DNA of 9,359 nucleotides from JALOOE01 sp964423545 (GTDB lineage: Bacteria > Chloroflexota > Anaerolineae > CG2-30-64-16). Position 1 is the first letter of the stretch, and the number at the start of each line of letters is the position of its first letter. Shown here one piece after another: positions 8,249-9,359 of the stretch. Both the position numbers and the translations under genes were made by a program. The stretch covers positions 1-9,359 of the forward strand of contig CAYRFV010000231.1 of NCBI GenBank assembly GCA_964423545.1, given 5' to 3'. The notes beneath the pieces are model-generated. The model saw only the letters and a program-made list of their open reading frames with translations. It had not been told where the DNA came from and searched no databases.

Positions 8249-8253
8249 CTCCT
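8249..8253 (-). promoter_or_regulatory. Ribosome-binding site of the DUF1638 gene
   Basis: AGGAG on the minus strand, 10 nt before the ATG at 8238. It supports the short start. The ATG at 8292 also has a GGAG nearby (5 nt), so a 265-aa version is not excluded. Confidence 0.6.
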
Positions 8254-8282
8254 GAGCAGTGGGATTCTCTTCCTGGCATCTG

Positions 8283-8288
8283 ATTCTA
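8283..8288 (-). promoter_or_regulatory. Possible -10 box for the DUF1638 operon
   Basis: TAGAAT on the minus strand lies about 45 bp upstream of the chosen DUF1638 start. The sequence 16-18 nt further upstream (around 8305-8312, CGGGTT-like) matches a -35 box poorly. If correct, the promoter would lie inside the longer reading-frame versions, again favouring the 8238 start. This is weak evidence. Confidence 0.3.
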
Positions 8289-8313
8289 CCATACCTTCTC
8301 CGCCAAACCCGAT

Positions 8314-8342
8314 TTGACAAATCACCCGCATCCTGTTATAGT
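8314..8342 (+). promoter_or_regulatory. Sigma70-type promoter of the metY leader
   Basis: A perfect -35 box TTGACA (8314-8319) is followed, after 17 nt, by TATAGT (8337-8342), one base from consensus. Transcription would start near 8349-8351, about 20 nt before the riboswitch aptamer, which is the layout expected for an S-box leader. The -35 box is embedded in the palindrome at 8311-8323. Confidence 0.82.
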
Positions 8343-8369
8343 CGCCGCCAACAACCGAATAGCACGAAA

Positions 8370-8559
8370 CTCTTATCCAGAGAGGCAGAGGGACCGGCCC
8401 TGTGAAGCCTCGACAACCGGACTGGAGATTCGGGACAAGATTCGGGACGAGAGATTGAGATGGGGGTGCTCAGCCCCTGTCACCTATCTTCGCCCGCAAT
8501 CACCTCTTCGAACCCAACCACGGTGCCAATTCCGGCAGATTTGTTCTGGAAGATGAGAG
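8370..8559 (+). promoter_or_regulatory. SAM-I (S-box) riboswitch aptamer
   Basis: The conserved S-box core is present: CTTATC then AGAGAGG, AGAGGGAC, GGCCC, TGAAGCC, CAACC, and later GGTGCCAATTCC and GATGAGAG. P1 pairs CTCTTATC (8370-8377) with GATGAGAG (8552-8559), 8 bp with one wobble. P2 pairs GAGGC (8382-8386) with GCCTC (8407-8411), and its loop GG can form the pseudoknot with the CC after CAA (8417-8418). P3 spans about 8419-8516 and is unusually long. P4 uses CAGA/TCTG (8536-8539 with 8545-8548). SAM binding is known to stabilise P1 in this class and to turn off downstream methionine or sulfur genes. The gene that follows, metY, is a standard target. Confidence 0.95.
8427..8450 (+). 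repeat. 12-nt tandem repeat inside riboswitch arm P3
   Basis: GATTCGGGACAA at 8427-8438 is followed directly by GATTCGGGACGA at 8439-8450 (11 of 12 identical). The second copy can pair with TCGCCCGCAAT on the other side of P3 (within about 8484-8495), apart from small bulges. The first copy appears to be an extra, alternative pairing partner for that strand. Confidence 0.7.
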
Positions 8560-8584
8560 GGACGTCAGTCAACAACGCCTGAAC

Positions 8585-8621
8585 ATCCCCGGATCATGTC
8601 CTGTGAGCACATGACGGGGAT
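8585..8621 (+). terminator. First leader hairpin, possible terminator
   Basis: ATCCCCG (8585-8591) pairs with CGGGGAT (8615-8621). After a 2-nt bulge, TCATGT (8594-8599) pairs with ACATGA (8609-8614), leaving a 9-nt loop. A moderately T-rich stretch TTCTCTTT follows (8621-8628), so it may terminate. It does not share bases with P1 and so would not itself be switched by SAM. It may instead bring the two antiterminator strands together. Confidence 0.5.
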
Positions 8622-8648
8622 TCTCTTTGCAAACGACTGTGACGCCGA

Positions 8649-8681
8649 AACGCCCTCTCGTCTTTGGGATGAGAGGGCGTT
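8649..8681 (+). terminator. Riboswitch expression platform: switchable terminator hairpin
   Basis: Positions 8649-8662 pair with 8668-8681 in a 14-bp stem (one G-U pair) with loop TTTGG. The left strand (8650-8662) can instead pair with the 3' strand of aptamer P1 and the bases after it (8552-8561, ten pairs, then 8563-8565 past a bulged A). The two folds exclude each other: SAM closes P1 and frees the left strand for this hairpin, while without SAM the antiterminator can form. The stem is not followed by a T run, so the exact way it blocks expression is uncertain. It ends 84 nt before the metY ATG and does not cover the ribosome-binding site. Confidence 0.72.
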
Positions 8682-8749
8682 GCTGTTAGGTGCGTTGCCA
8701 GCGCAAAGCAACCGACTGCATGTTCAGACGTTGTTGCCGATCACGTTTC

Positions 8750-8754
8750 AGGAG
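8750..8754 (+). promoter_or_regulatory. Ribosome-binding site of metY
   Basis: AGGAG lies 11 nt before the ATG at 8766. Spacing is slightly long but acceptable. It lies outside both leader hairpins, which favours control of transcription rather than translation. Confidence 0.65.
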
Positions 8755-8765
8755 TTGAGCTCACC

Positions 8766-9359
<594 letters not shown>

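Noticed and set aside
8239..8331. N-terminal extension of the DUF1638 protein to 8292 or 8331
   Set aside because: The added residues do not resemble the family, and they overlap a possible -10 box and the divergent promoter; the 8238 start has AGGAG 10 nt upstream.

Overview
The window reads as chromosomal DNA from a GC-rich, free-living bacterium. A filamentous phototrophic Chloroflexota (Roseiflexus/Chloroflexus-like) is my best guess. It rests on three things together: a SAM-I (S-box) riboswitch in a GC-rich genome, a secreted nuclease ending in a PxKF-type tail, and a long TGS-kinase fusion. This is an inference from gene content, not a proof. There are no tRNAs, rRNAs, CRISPR arrays or insertion sequences.

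Layout, left to right. (1) 108-4334, minus strand: a very large secreted ExeM/NucH-type extracellular endonuclease with lamin-tail, Ig-like, OB-fold, nuclease, PKD and PxKF modules, closed by a strong hairpin at 55-84. (2) 4335-4475: an intergenic stretch holding two GC-rich inverted repeats and the nuclease ribosome-binding site. (3) 4476-8238, minus strand: a probable three-gene operon transcribed in the order DUF1638 protein, alpha/beta-hydrolase-like protein, TGS-domain uridine/phosphoribulokinase-like nucleoside kinase, with gaps of about 40 and 21 bp. (4) 8239-8765: a 527-bp divergent control region. It contains a consensus sigma70-type promoter, a complete SAM-I riboswitch aptamer and a terminator/antiterminator expression platform, all pointing right. 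(5) 8766-9359, plus strand: the first 198 codons of an O-acetylhomoserine sulfhydrylase (MetY), cut by the window edge.

How the parts fit. The right end is a methionine-biosynthesis control unit: when SAM is plentiful the aptamer closes and metY transcription should stop. The divergent operon starts with a DUF1638 gene, a family I recall as often lying near corrinoid/methyl-transfer genes, so a link to one-carbon or methionine metabolism is possible but unproven. The nuclease at the left has its own ribosome-binding site and probably works outside the cell, degrading DNA for nutrients or matrix turnover.

The items most worth following are the riboswitch expression platform, where the same strand is offered two nearly identical partners, its unusually large P3 arm with a tandem repeat, the palindrome sitting on the metY -35 box, and the hydrolase whose nucleophile elbow begins with Cys instead of Gly. 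I did not find a clearly new biological system.
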